Shown here piece after piece: positions 45,192 to 57,484 of a DNA stretch of 64,000 nucleotides. Origin of the DNA: Cryptomeria japonica (Eukaryota > Streptophyta > Pinopsida > Cupressales > Cupressaceae); assembly GCF_030272615.1 (NCBI RefSeq), contig NC_081411.1:209829744-209893743 (forward strand), written 5' to 3'. A program made the translations under genes and the position numbers. Positions within the stretch are counted from its first letter, which is position 1. Every line of letters begins with the position of its first letter. The notes under the pieces are model-generated. The model saw only the letters and a program-made list of their open reading frames with translations. It had not been told where the DNA came from and ran no database searches.

Positions 45192-47460
45192 ATGGGTTCT
45201 TCTAAGTTTCCTCTCTTAACTCCTCATAATTATGTTACTTGGAAAATTGATGCATAAAGTAAACTTATGGAAAAATGACTAACTCATTATATTGATGGAA
45301 TTATTGTTTCTCCCGCTAATCCTAAGGCTGATCCTATTGGTCACTTGGATTGACTCACTAAAAATATCATGGCAATTTGTACCTTAAGAAAGTATGTATC
45401 AAAGGATCTCATTTTTCATATTGAGAAATGTACTCTAATCAAGGATGCTTGGCAAAAGTTTTGACACTTCTATGGTCAAGTTGATGAGATTAGGGGATAT
45501 CAAATTGATAGTGATCTCACCATATTAGATCGCAAGAACTTTGATACTATACAAGATTATGTCACTAAGGCAAAAGAGTTGAGGTCAAAACTAAGGGATT
45601 GTGGAATTGATAAGAAAGATACTCAATTGATCTTCAATTTGATGGGCAAGCTTCCAAAAGAATATGCAACATTTATTTCTAGTTTCTAAACCCATAGGAT
45701 GACAATGGGTTCAAGCTACATAATGCCTACATTTGATGCTTTCACTGAAATTTTCATGATGGAACAAACTAAGTTGATAAGAATGGGCATTCTTAAGACT
45801 TCTAAGTCTCAAGAATTAGTGGCAAATAAGGGGAACAAAGGAAATCAAGGAAAGGATAACTCCAACAAGAAGAAATGGCAATCAAAGCCTAAGTAAAAAG
45901 AATCACCTTCTCCACAACAAGGAGATTCATCCTCTTCCAAGAGGGACAATTCACCAAAGATGGAGAGACTTAATTGTACGTACTGTAAAAAAATTTGGTC
46001 ATGAGAAGCGTTGTTTCCATTCTAAGAAGATTGATGAGCTCACACATATCCTTAAAAAGCATAGCATTGATTTGCCTAATATCTACAAGAAGGATGATTC
46101 ATCAACTTCCACTTCCTCCAATTCAAAAGGAAAAGGGAAAAAATTAATGGCTTCTACAAGTGGGAAGACTCACACTTTTGGGACAAGAAAAGGAAAAGCT
46201 CTTTTTGCTACTACAAGCCATGATTTAGGGTGATGGCTTCTAAATTTAGGGGCTTCTGATCATTTGGCATCTTCGTAGTCTATGTTCTCTTCATTTGAGC
46301 CTTACACCATGCCACGGATTTTGATGGGCAATAATACATACATGGATGTGATTGGGAAAGGAACTATTTCCATTCGGGATAACTCCTTCAATGATGTGTT
46401 GTGTGTACCCCATTTGACAAACAATATTCTTTCCATCTATCAAATCACACATGGCACAACTAAGAGAATTGTGGATTTCACACCTGAGTCTGTTTTCATT
46501 AGAGACTTCAAGACTAGAGCTATCATTCTGACTGCGATGGTTGATCATGCATCTTGGTTATACTCCTTTTCAGATTTTGTTGATGATGATGATTTCACAT
46601 ATGATGATTCTACATATGATGATCACACTTCTTGTGATGGTTTAGCTTTTGAGGAGAACTTTGGGTACTTGAACTTGGGGATTCCCACATGTGACCTCGT
46701 TCTTGAACCTTGTATTTCATCTCCTCCTATTGATATCACAACACCTATTGCACCTGATGATGTGGATAGTGTGATAGTCTTTCCTTCATGCAATTCAGTG
46801 CAACAGGATATTTCACGTCTTCGAGCTTCAATTTCATGGGACGATTACTTGATAGACATTGCAGGTTTATTTATGGAGTCCTACATTGCAAATTTGGGAG
46901 ACATGATTGATGATATTCATCTTCTCTTTGACGAAGATGATCCTTCTTCGATTGTTGCAAGGGATCACTTTTACCCTCTTATTTATTATCTACATGATCA
47001 TTCTTTCGAAGTTGATACTTATGTACAACAGTTGGAGGAGGTCTCTTTATGTTTAGAGGAGACATGTGAGTCTTTGGATCATGTTCTACATTCATCTGCA
47101 CAAGATCTTGGAGTTCCTCTTTTAGTAGTGTGGAGCATTTTACCACCTTTGGAGGGGGTATCTTTCAGCATCGACATGGGGACACTTGATTAGTTTTTAG
47201 AGATTCCATTCATCATGAGATTTTTTCATACATCTTCCCTTCATGATTGGGGAGACTTCATGGATAGACCTTTGTTTTTGTTTCTTCCTAAGGGGGGGAA
47301 TGTTGTTCGAAATCCATGGAGTAGTTTCTTCATACATCATCGAGCTTCTATCATTGGTGCAGATTCTAGATTGAGGGGGGGCTTCCTAGCTTCTCTTCTT
47401 CTCTCATATGGGGGGGGATTTTTCCTCACATGGGGTTTTGTTCCTCACACACTTCTATGA
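45192..47460 (+). pseudogene. Copia 3 gag-protease polyprotein with unrecognised C-terminal region
   Basis: Same domain order as Copia 2: gag, zinc knuckle, protease, then the region without integrase or RT. The only frame change I see is the extra base in the A7 run (45987-45993) at the knuckle. Stops include TAG 46276 and TAG 47191. The C-terminal part (46282-47193) is open for 303 codons. The protease active site reads GASDH with the preceding Asp lost. Confidence 0.85.
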
Positions 47461-47699
47461 GAGTTCTCTTGTATATTTTTCATCTCTCTTTTGGGGGAGG
47501 TTTTTTTCCCAATTTATTTGAAAATTTTTGAAACTAAGAAAATTATCTAAAAAGTAGCATCAGAATAAGATATTTTGGAGAAGAACCCTAATTTTAGATG
47601 AGCCAAAAGGTGAACCTAAAAATAGATAATCACTAAAATTGAGAGAAAGATTAATATAAAGAAGGAACCTAATTAAATAGAAAGGTCTAAAAGAGAAGT

Positions 47700-48022
47700 C
47701 AGAGTTGCCCACATTGGGTTAAACATGGCTAAAAGAGAAGCCTTTGAAAAAGTCCAGTTGGAGTCTAAACACTATCAATTGTCTGAATGGACGCACGGAT
47801 CCTACCTAGACAATGGCTAATCTGATCAACGATTGTCGGGATATAATAAATGAGTGGGAAGAATTCAAAATTTTGCACGTATGTAGAGAAGGCAACAAAG
47901 TGGCGGATCTACTGGCCAGTCTGACGGTGGGCTACGTGGCGACTAAATGGTGGAGTAGTAGTGATTTATTCTCAAAAAACCTATGCAATCTGGCTCATGA
48001 TGATTACGCCCACTTGCATTAA
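47700..48022 (+). pseudogene. LINE C ORF2 remnant: RNase H C-terminal half
   Basis: INDCRDIINEWEEFKILHV and REGNKVADLLASL (final RNase H Asp), ending with TAA at 48020, then TCA and the ORF3 ATG at 48026. Confidence 0.8.
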
Positions 48023-48025
48023 TCA

Positions 48026-49866
48026 ATGATCTTTAATCATGATTTGATGGAGTTGATGGGGAAATGACTCCGTTTTGTTCTCCCTAACCGAAGATCTACA
48101 AACTTTAGTTGTGCCTAGATTTTCCATCTTATTGTGTGGCTCATTTTCTGCTACTATTTGGAGTCTTTTCTGATGTGGCCCATTACCTGCAATTGTTTGG
48201 AGACTTCTCTAGTGTGGCCCATTTTTAGCTACTGCTTGGAGTGTTTTCTGGTGTGGCCCATTACCTGCGATTGTTCAAAGACTTCTCTAGTGTGGCCCAT
48301 TTTGTATTGTTCAACGACCCAGACTAGAAAGGGTGGGGACAAGAAAAGGAAAGAACCGTCTACTTGTAAGAAATGGAAGAAAAACAAGGAAGTGTGCAAG
48401 GAAATCATTGATGGGGGAATTTTCCCCGTCTTGGATAGGCTTCATGGTCGTTGTCCTCTGCTCATGGAGTCCTTTGTCAATGGATGGAAGAAAGGGTTAC
48501 TGAGGGCTTATGGAGTCGAGTATAAGCTTGACAAAACCCTGGTGGCGATGGTCATTGGCCTAGCAATGAATGGCATAAGGTTCTATAGAGATGGGAAAAC
48601 TGGGGATAAGGACCTAACTAATTTCTTTCACAAAGACAAGGAGCACTCTAGAGTTACCAAAATGGCTGATGGAGGCTAAAACAAGAAAGATCTTATGGCT
48701 CCTTGGGCGGACATGGTTGAGTTCATCATGAGGTATATTACACTCGATGGAAGATATGCCAACATCTTTTCCTATCATTTTACCATTTTGAATCATTTTC
48801 GACATGGTAAAATCATTTATGTTCCTTTCTATTTGTCCTCTTCTTTAGAAAATAGTCTTTAAAAACATATGGATAATCCAAACAATCCTATTCTCCATGA
48901 AGGCCTTATTGTTCTCATCATGGAGTATGCTAAGACCCTTGAAGTTTTGCCCTCTCTATCTGAGAAAGGCCAATAGACTAATATTCAGAATGTCTTTGAC
49001 TCAGAAATGGATTTGGAGGATAGTGGGTGTGCCATGCTTTTGATGACCCTAATTATAAGCCTACAAAAGAAGGGGGGATGATAGTCACCCTTGGGATGTT
49101 TAGCAGTAAGAATCCTCCCAGATGGGTGGGTAGCAAATATAAATACACCAGCAAAGTTATTTCTAAGGCTGATCCCCCTTCTATAAAGAAGAAGCTTGCA
49201 GCTAAGGACTATGGTCCGAAGAATTCATATCAGGAAATTAAAATGGATATTCCCATCAATGTCCTGCAAGAAAAACATGGGACGATGGCCAAAGAAGAGA
49301 ACCATGGGATATAAAGGACTGGTAATCTGATGAACATGGTGATAGAAGCTACCAGAAGCCAGGAGAATTTTTGGAGGTTGGTGGAGAGTGAAATTGATAC
49401 CCTCAAAATTAGGGTTAAGGAGATTATTGATATCTTCACTGCCTCCACTGAGCCCAACAAATCTGAAAAACTCATGATTATGACCCAAAAGCTCTCCTAG
49501 GACGTCGAGGTGATGAAATAAAATCGTGAACAAAGAATTAAAAAGATGGAACAATCTATGGAAAAGATAAAGAAAAACCTCAACAACCTGGTTGACATAA
49601 GCAAAGAAGCCATGAACAACACTATAGAGGGGCTCGAAAAGATAAATGCCATGGTTGGGGAATACAGATCTTTCCACAATGAACCGGACAAAGATCTTGG
49701 AGGTAAAGATTTGGCTGTTGGAGACAACAAAACCACTGGTCCTAGTTCCAATACCAAAAGAAGGAGCAGCAACAAGGGTACCTCCAGATTTATTATGGAG
49801 GAACTAGAGGGAATCAACAAGATTTCCATCCAGAAAAACAAGCAGCTGGCGCACTCTCTTAATTGA
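48026..49866 (+). pseudogene. LINE C ORF3
   Basis: Nearly the same as ORF3 of B: 78-bp repeat, KEIIDGGIFPVLDRLHG, GIRFYRDGKTGDKDL, YITLDGRYANIF, TILNHFRHG, PFYLSSSLENSL. A frame change follows at the same GATAGTGGG position (about 49020) as in B and D. The C-terminal coiled coil (49540-49680) and TKRRSSNKG end at the TGA at 49864, after KQLAHSLN. Stops at 48677, 48858 and 48974, among others. Confidence 0.85.
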
Positions 49867-49957
49867 GAGTTTTTCTTCTTGTTTTTGTCTTGTTCTCTAT
49901 GGCTCTGTTGCTTGTGTGTCTATTTTGGGGTTCTCCATTATTTTATAGTTGGTTTAT

Positions 49958-50776
49958 TCCTCAATAAGGCTATAATTCTATGTTGTGTTGGCATGATTGG
50001 CATAACTATTGAAGATGAGATGATGATGGATGACTGCACTGGTAGAGGAAAGATGACATGATCAATTATTTGTGTTGTCATTGATGGCAACTACTGTAAA
50101 TTGATGTTTGATGATGTTTACAAATGGTTTTTGATGATTGAATTTTTGGCTGAGTGATCTGTTGTACCGTAGTTAGAGTTTGACAGTTTGACAGGGTTTA
50201 CCGACAACACTAGGAATTAGGATATTAACTGGTAAAGCAGATATGTTTTGATGGAATCAGGTGACTGGTGACGTTTTGTGACTTGTGGTTTGAAACATAA
50301 GCTTTTATGATAGAATTAAGTATGTAATCAGAACCACACCCTACGATGGTTACTGAAAGGCATGTTTTGAGTTTATGGTGAAGCTTTGCTAGGGTTTAAG
50401 GAATGGTGCCTACTACATTGAAGAATTTTGTTGTGACACTTACTACAACGTGTACAAGGATATAAACTACTACCATAAATAGAAAAGAGATAGAGATGCA
50501 TTCTAAAATTATGGATAGTAGACAGTAGGTCAAACATATTACAAATTATATAAAAAATTACTTCTAAGAGGAAAATAATATAAGTATGGATAAGAAGGTA
50601 AAAAAAATTTGAAAATTTTTGAAACGTAGAAAACTATTTAAAAAGTAGTGTTAGAATAACATATTTTGGAGAAGAACCCTAATTTTAGATGAGCCAAAAG
50701 ATGAACCTAAAAATAGATAATCACTAATATTGAGAGAAAGATTAATATAAAGAAGGAACCTAATTAACTAGAAAGG
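49958..50776 (-). other. 3' flank of the decayed Gypsy element, copy 3
   Basis: Matches 26732-27420 but is somewhat longer; for example, an extra AAATTGATGTTTGATGATGT is present at 50098-50117. No coding sequence. Confidence 0.5.
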
Positions 50777-50779
50777 TCT

Positions 50780-51114
50780 AAAAGAGAAGTCAGAGTTGCC
50801 CACATTGGGTTACACATGGCAAAAAGAGAAGGCTTTGAAAAAGTCAAATTGGAGTCTAAACACTATCAATTGTTTGAATGGATGCACGGATCCTAGCTGG
50901 ACAATGGCTAATTTAATCAAGGATTGTCAAGGATATAATAAATGAGCTAGAAGAATTCAAAATTTTGCACGTATACTAGGAAGGCAACAAAGCGGCGGAT
51001 CTACTGGCCAATCTGACGGTGGGCTACGTGGCAACTAAATGGTGGAGTAGTATGGATTTATTCTCAAAAAAGCTATGCGATCTAGCTCATGATGATTACG
51101 CCCACTTAAGTTAG
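50780..51114 (+). pseudogene. LINE D ORF2 remnant: RNase H C-terminal half
   Basis: KREGFEKVKLES-type start, then EEFKILHV and EGNKAADLLANL with frame changes and a stop (TAG in place of a Trp codon near 50978). Ends with TAG 51112, then TCA and the ORF3 ATG at 51118. Confidence 0.75.
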
Positions 51115-51117
51115 TCA

Positions 51118-52931
51118 ATGATCTTTAATCATGATTTGATGGAGTTGATGGGGAAACTACTCCTTTTTGTTCTCCCTAACTAAAGATCTACAAACTTTAT
51201 TTGTGCCCAGATTTTTTGTCTTATTGTGTGGCTACTTTTCTGCTACTATTTGGAGTCTTTTCTGATGTGGCCCATTACTTGCAACTATTTGGAGACTTCT
51301 CTGGTGTGGCCCATTTTCAGCTACTACTTGGAGTGTTTTCTGGTGTGGTCCATTACCTGCACCTGTTTGAAGACTTCTCTACTGTGGCCAATTTTCTATT
51401 GTTCAACGACCTGAAGCATAAAGGGTGGGGACAAGAACAGGCAAGAACCATCTACTAGTAAGAAATGGAAGAAAAACAAGGCAGTGTGCAAGGAAATCAT
51501 TGATGGGGGAATTGTCCCCGTCTTGGATAGGCTTCATGGCCGTTCTCCTCTGCTCATGGAGTCCTTTGTCAATGGGTGGAAGAAAGGGTTACTGAGGGCT
51601 TATGGAGCCGAGTATAAGCTTGACAAAACCCTGGTGGTGATGATCATTGGCCTAGCAACGAATGGCATAAGGTTCTATAGAGATGGGAAAACTGGGGATA
51701 AGGACCTGACTAATTTCTTTCGCAAAGACAAGGAGCACTCTAGAGTTACCAAAATGGCTAATGGAGGCTAGAACAAGAAAGATCTTATGGTTCCTTGGGT
51801 GGACATGGTTGAGTTCATCATAAGCTATATTACGCTCGATGGAAGATATGCCATCATCTTTTCCTATCATTTTACCATTTTGAATCATTTTCGACATGGT
51901 AAAATCATTTATGTTCCTTTCTATTTTGCCTCTTCTTTAGAAAATACTCTTAAAAACATATGGAGAATCCAAACAATCCTATTCTCCATGAAGGGATTAT
52001 TGTGCTCATCATGGAGTATGCTAAGACCCTTGAAGTTTTGCCCTCTCTATTTGAGAAAGGCCAACAGACTAATATTCAGAATGTCTCTGACTCAGAAACA
52101 GATTTGGAGGATAGTGGGTGTGCCATGCTTTTGATGACCCTAATTATAAGCCTGCGAAAGAAGGGGTGATGATAGTCACCCCTGGGACGTTTAGCAGTAA
52201 GAATCCTCGCAGATGGGTGGCTAGCAAATATAAATACACCAGCAAACTAATTTCTAAGGCCGATCCCCGTTCTAAAAAGAAGAAGCTTCTAGCTAAGGAC
52301 TATGGTCCAAAAAATTCATATCAGGAAATTAAAATGGACATTCCCATCAACGTCCTGAAAGAAAAACATGAGACGATGGCCAAAGAAGAGAACCATGGGA
52401 TATAAAGGATTGGTAATCTGATGAACATGGTGATAGAAGCTACCAAAAGCTAGGAGAGTTGTTGGAGGTTGGTGGAGAGTGAAATTGATACCCTCAAAAT
52501 TAGGGTTAAGGAGATTATTGATATCTTCACTGGCTCCACTGAGCCCAGCAAATCTGAGAAACTCACGATTATGATCCAGAAGCTCTCCTAGGACATCGAG
52601 GTGATGAAATGAAATCGTGAACAAAGAATTAAAAAGATGGAACAATCAATGGAAAAGATAAAGAAAAACCTCAACAACCTGGTTGACATAAGCAAAGAAG
52701 CCATGAACAACACTATAGAGGGGCTCGAAAAGATAAATGCCATGGTTGCGGAATACAAATCTTGGAGGTAAAGACTTGGCTATTGGAGACAACAAAACCA
52801 CTGGTCCTAGTTCCAATACCAGAAGAAGGAGTAGCAACAAGGGTACCTCTAGATTCATTATGGAGGAACTAGAGGAAATCAACAAGATTTCCATCCAGAA
52901 AAACAAGCAGCTGGTGCACTCTCTTAATTGA
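51118..52931 (+). pseudogene. LINE D ORF3
   Basis: Same plan as B and C. KEIIDGGIVPVLDRLHG begins at 51484. GIRFYRDGKTGDKDL and YITLDGRYAIIF are present. It has a private frameshift near 51950 and the shared frame change near 52110. A 21-bp or longer gap near 52760 removes the SFHNEPDKD part. Ends KQLVHSLN with TGA at 52929. Confidence 0.85.
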
Positions 52932-53112
52932 GTGTTTTTTTTTTTTTTTGTCTTGTTGTCTATGTCTCTGTTGCTTTCATGGCTATTTTGGGGTTCTCCC
53001 TTGTCTTACAGTTGGTTTATGTCTATTTGGCTAATGGCCAATTTTTGTAAAACTTTTGGTTTCGGGTTCATGTAAAACCCGTTTGTCTATATCATTGAAT
53101 AAAGAGAGGCAA

Positions 53113-54075
53113 AAGTGTTGTAAGGTAATCATTGAGTAAAGAAGCATATATATCTTAGAATAAGAAGAAATGGTTAAACACATGGGAGGATTGGATTATT
53201 GAATCTAAGAAAGTAATAAAATATCTGTTATTTTCTTTCTTAGTTTTAGTGAGATCTTCCAAGTTAACTCTGATGCAAGTTGATTTTATGTAGTCAAAAA
53301 GTGATAATGCTTGATGTGTGTGCCATTAATATGTCATCCCATAGGATTCTCATTTAGATGTCTTAGATTTACTACCATGGATTTTCTAATGCCAAGGATA
53401 TAGTGTGGCCATAATCAATGGAACTTCAATTTCCCTTGTTTCTTAAACATGTTATCAAATATTAGTACTAGAACCCATTGTTTGAATGTTTTTAATTTAA
53501 AATTATTGCCATGCCATGCTTTCTCCTTCTACCACTCAATTTTGTGCTTATACATTGTACTTTGTCTGTATTAATCTATTTAGAATAAATATTCTATCAA
53601 GTGTGCCAAAGATTGGTCATGCTCCAACCACAAAGTGAGTGTGGTGCATATGTTAAGGGCTATGACTATCAAAGGAACTCTGGCATCAATACCATAGGTG
53701 AACTAAAATTATTTGAGCTTACTTTTCCTTTTGTATAATCTTTGGTATGCCAAAAAGAATTGTATGTACTTTTACATCCCAATCTATGATGGTTTCATCA
53801 CACATTTTCATTAATGCTTTGTTAATTATCTTTTTTATTAATTCAATTACTCCATTAGCTTGTGATTGATAGGGGAAATCATGTTGTGTGCTACCATAAA
53901 GTTTGTAGTAATTATTTTATCATCTTGCTTACAGGGTGTTTTTCTTGACCACTCACTATACTAAAAGGATATTGATACCTTGTAATGATATTATCATATA
54001 GGAACCTTGTGACAGTCTTTGTGGTACAATCTTTTGTGGGTTCTACCTTTGCCCTGTTTGTCAGATAAACTACTC
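53113..54075 (-). pseudogene. Ty3/gypsy integrase remnant, copy 3
   Basis: Paralogue of 29790-30735. On the minus strand: AKVEPTKDCTTKTVTRFLYD, YPFSIVSGQEKH and VSKMIK (54070-53930), then frame-shifted core, then the C-terminal GKLKFH and HINGTHIKHY pieces near 53300-53450. Confidence 0.7.
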
Positions 54076-54087
54076 CTCTTAGGATTA

Positions 54088-54560
54088 GTGTTCATTTAGA
54101 TTAGGGTTTAGAGTTTATATAAAATATGATTCAATTAGGCTTAGTTTTAAAGAAAGGGTTGAGTTAAAACCAAGCTAAACTTAAGGTTATAAGAAAAATT
54201 AATGTTCAAATAGGTATAGAGCTAGCTTTTAGCTAGGGTTAGGTTTGATATTCTGTTACAAGTAAAATAGAGTTAGGGTTAGAGTTAACATTAGATCAGG
54301 CTTATAGTTTGGGCTTAAATAAGATTATAGTTAGGGTTAGGATTATAGTTATAAATAGGGTTAATATTAGAGTAAGGGTTATGTTTAGGTCTATGGTGAG
54401 ATTAATCAGGGTTAGGGATAGGGTTCAAGATCAATTAAGTGTAGGTGTAGAGTTTAATTATTGCTATGATTTAAACAAAATTAGGATAAATTAGAATTAA
54501 ATTTTAATTAAATTCAAGGTTAGGGTTAGGATTAAAATTAGGACTAGGATTAATATTACA
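54088..54560 (+). repeat. Degenerate telomere-like (TTAGGG)n tract, copy 2
   Basis: Paralogue of 30755-31260, with TAGGGTTAGGATTATAG, GGTTAGGGATAGGG and AGGTTAGGGTTAGG segments. It lacks about 40 bp present in copy 1 near 54200. Confidence 0.75.
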
Positions 54561-55263
54561 AATAACCACATTAAGGATATATCGGCTTATTCTATAAATA
54601 TTATTAAATATATATAAGCTAGTATTAGTTTTATGAATGTAAATTTATGAATCATTATTATTTTGTAATACATAAGAATATTTATAGAAAATAATTTATT
54701 GCAATCATTTTTTATTTTGATAAAATTGTTGTCTTAAATAGTTTATCTTCACAAGAATCATTTTCTTTTTGCAACATTAAGTAATCATCTCTGCATGGAA
54801 CAATATATTCGTCTATTAGAATTTTTCAAAAACTATTTAAAAAAAAATTAAGCTAATCAAAAGAACTTTCACATTTAATTTAATTTTCTCACTCTTTCCA
54901 TGTATGTATTTAATTCTTAATATAATGTAATGTAATATAATATATATCGAATTGATCCTTTATTGAAAAAACAAAAAATTGCATTTATTGTTTTGGTTGA
55001 AATTTAAAATGATAGCACAATCAATTGTGAATTAATTTATTCTTATTAATTTGTAATTCAATAAAACATTGTTATTGCACCGTAATTTAGTCTCCTAAGA
55101 GCATTCCCAAAGGGCGTGGCCGTTGAACCTGGACAACCGTTTGCATGTATAAAGCAGGGCCGATAGTTTGAACACGCAATGTAATATAATTTACTGAACT
55201 TCTGCACATTCTGACTCGGTCTGTAAGAGTAGAGCTTCATATCTTATTTAGGAAGATTTGATA
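54561..55263. promoter_or_regulatory. Upstream region of kelch gene 2
   Basis: AT-rich, then a short GC-richer stretch (GGGCGTGGCCGTTG, about 55113-55126) and TGTATAAAG (55147-55155), a plausible TATA box about 110 bp before the ATG. The position is reasonable, but there is no transcript evidence. Confidence 0.45.
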
Positions 55264-56268
55264 ATGGATTTTATGGACGAGCTCCCTGAACAAATATTTC
55301 GAGATATCTTATTAAGAGTACCCTATAAATCTCAATCAAACATTAAGCAATTGTTAAAACCCGCCCAAGAAATGATGGATTGCTTAGAATTTTATCAAGA
55401 TAGAATTAAGTTTGGGACGACTAAGAAATATATTTGTTTCCTCCAGCATGCTGGGATATCTATATACGACCCTATTGATCAATCATTGGAAATGCTCCCT
55501 CCTATTCCCACCGGATTCGAAATCTTAAGGATTTCTCAGATTCAATGTGTTAAACACAAAATCGTTTTGCTAGGCTTGGAACATGATGGCAGTTTTAGTA
55601 AAACAATTCTGATATATGATCTATTATGTAGTACATGGAAGCAAGGTGCTGAATTTCCCACTGGCAAACGTGCAGCCCTATTTGCATGTTGTGCCACGCC
55701 TCAAGGATCAATTTACATTGCAGGAGGAATTGAAGAAGATGGTTTTAACGATGAACTCTCTGATGCGGCTGTCTATAGAGTGGATGAAGACAAGTGGGAA
55801 CTTCTTCCCCAGATGCAGGAAGAAATTGGCCCGTGTAGGGGTGTTTTCATTGAAGGAATGTTTTATGTCATTGGTATTTCGAATAATATAAGTCAGAGGT
55901 TTGATCGCAACACAGGAGTATGGACAACAATAGAAAATATGTCTCTGTACAATTCATGGCACGTCCAGCTTGTGTACGATTTTGCACAACTATATGCATT
56001 TGGAAGGAACGGAATGGAGAAATACGATTGGAAAGGAAATATGTGGACAAATTTCGATTTTCCTGAAGAGATTTTCTTTGTTCGTGCCACAGCATGGTGT
56101 GATAGAATTTTCGTTTGCGGATATAATAATCCTAACTTCGAATTAGGGGCCCCAGTTTTTTATATGTATAAACCTGAAGCAGCTTTCTATGATAGGTGGA
56201 TTTCTCTTGACAGGCCAAGACAATTTCTGGAAATGGAAGTCATTGCTGTCGCCACGATAGAAATTTAG
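55264..56268 (+). CDS. F-box/kelch-repeat protein (334 aa)
   Basis: Intact single-exon ORF. The first ATG is 55264; an in-frame TTG at 55258 is not a likely start. A short F-box lies at residues 4-50 (DELPEQIFRDILLRVPY, then LEFYQDRIKFG), like plant KFB proteins although the VCK..W core is weak. Kelch-type repeats follow (STWKQGAEFP, GSIYIAGG, AAVYRVDEDKWELLP, QRFDRNTGVWTTIENM, EKYDWKGNMW). Length is typical of small plant KFBs (about 330-380). Such proteins are substrate adaptors of SCF ubiquitin ligases; known relatives mark phenylalanine ammonia-lyase or cytokinin regulators for destruction, but the target here cannot be told. It is the only clearly intact host gene in the window. Confidence 0.85.
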   Translation: MDFMDELPEQIFRDILLRVPYKSQSNIKQLLKPAQEMMDCLEFYQDRIKFGTTKKYICFLQHAGISIYDPIDQSLEMLPPIPTGFEILRISQIQCVKHKIVLLGLEHDGSFSKTILIYDLLCSTWKQGAEFPTGKRAALFACCATPQGSIYIAGGIEEDGFNDELSDAAVYRVDEDKWELLPQMQEEIGPCRGVFIEGMFYVIGISNNISQRFDRNTGVWTTIENMSLYNSWHVQLVYDFAQLYAFGRNGMEKYDWKGNMWTNFDFPEEIFFVRATAWCDRIFVCGYNNPNFELGAPVFYMYKPEAAFYDRWISLDRPRQFLEMEVIAVATIEI

Positions 56269-57484
56269 TATAACATATAACATGAGATAAGATGTGATTG
56301 CCCTGTAAGCTCAAGCATGAGGAAAAAGAAGTTGGAGATCGGCCCTGCCAAGCAGGAAAGGTCATAACAGGATCATCACAGCACACCATTGTGTCTGTTT
56401 CCACTATTGGTATCGGCCATCAATTAAGAAATACATTTGAGTTAAATCATATATATAATGTATGATGTAAAAAAAACCATTATCTTAATTATGGATATCT
56501 CCTCTACGAACCTTTTTTTTTATTCTAAAATGATCATCATTTATTTATAGAAAATACACATTAAATTTCATAACAATCATCTCTTTATAAAAATAAAATT
56601 TAAATGTTAAGTAACAATGAAATTTTTTATTTTTAGGTTTTTTTCGTTAGAATCAAACTGTACAAAGAAGTTTGTTGTCACTATATTCATGTGACATAAG
56701 AATGTGCCATCATATTTTAGCTTCGACAAAATCTACAAGCATAAAACATAAGTTTTATTTTACCAAAATTAAATAAGTTAGAACAAAAGTATTTCATCTA
56801 GAACATTAGGTATAATATCATGAATTTAGAAGCCTCGGGTTGGAATAAAAATTTCTCATTATAAAACTAATTGAATTTATCAATAAATTGACTTGCTGAA
56901 AACAGTTATCTTAATAGATATAAATCCTCATAGGAGATTTTTATTGAATATTTACATCATGAGATGTATATTTTAATTACTTAATATGTTTGTTATGGTT
57001 TGTTAATTAGAATAAAATATTTGTAGTACAAATGCTTTTTTTACTTTATTGTTAAACTCAAACTTATTTTAGAAAGTTCAATATAAAATAAAAGTGTTAG
57101 ACAATAAATGGAGCATTGATGATGCTTGATATGTGAGGAAGCTATTTCCAAGCTGATAGCAAAAAAAAATGTTCTACTTGTTAGTTTAAAATGAGCAAGA
57201 GAAGAACATAAGATAAACAAAAAATAGCAAAAAAGAAAATCAGACAACAAGAACACGAGATGAAAATCAGCAATTGCCTACGTCCACTCGCAAAGAAGGG
57301 ATCTATCACATTAACCAATATCAATATTACATAGCCATACACATATTATTTATACATTTCTTCACCCATGAAGGAAGAGTTGGGCAAGCCAAACAGTCAT
57401 ATGACCGTTGGGCTTCATATACCCAACAATCTCCCCCATGAAGCCCAACTGGTATAGGAAACATCCTTGCTTCCTTTTCTAGTT
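56269..57484. other. Downstream of kelch gene 2 and non-coding part of block G copy 3
   Basis: 56269-56350 matches the sequence after kelch gene 1. 56470-56720 is AT-rich and private. 56745-57480 matches 32965-33675 and 37560-38340. No genes. Confidence 0.5.

Larger units (their letters stand above)
43897..47512 (+). mobile_element. Copia 3: gag-protease Copia element, 3' end lost
   Basis: 5' LTR (43897-44388), primer site (44389), leader, gag-protease ORF (45192-47460). The element breaks off at about 47512, before the polypurine tract, and joins the flank of LINE C. It is the paralogue of Copia 1 (same insertion site, same A7 slip). Confidence 0.85.
47513..49957 (+). mobile_element. LINE C: 5'-truncated copy with RNase H end and ORF3 (with left Gypsy-type flank)
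   Basis: 47513-47690 is the same flank seen left of B and D. The LINE begins at about 47690 in RNase H and runs through ORF3 to 49866. The 3' UTR is cut at about 49957, where sequence equivalent to 26732 (left flank of B) begins. C and D are therefore in tandem, joined through a truncated C tail. Confidence 0.75.
50777..53112 (+). mobile_element. LINE D: 5'-truncated copy carrying RNase H end, ORF3 and 3' UTR
   Basis: Same limits as B: it starts in RNase H after AAAGGTCTAAAAG and ends ATTGAATAAAGAGA before GGCAAAAGTGTTG, which continues like the empty site at 22225. The 3' UTR holds GGTTTCGGGTTC (53059-53070). B and D stand at the same place in duplicated Gypsy sequence. Confidence 0.8.

Noticed and set aside
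55258-55263. TTG as the start of kelch gene 2
   Set aside because: An ATG follows two codons later (55264) and leads directly into the F-box; plant genes rarely use TTG.
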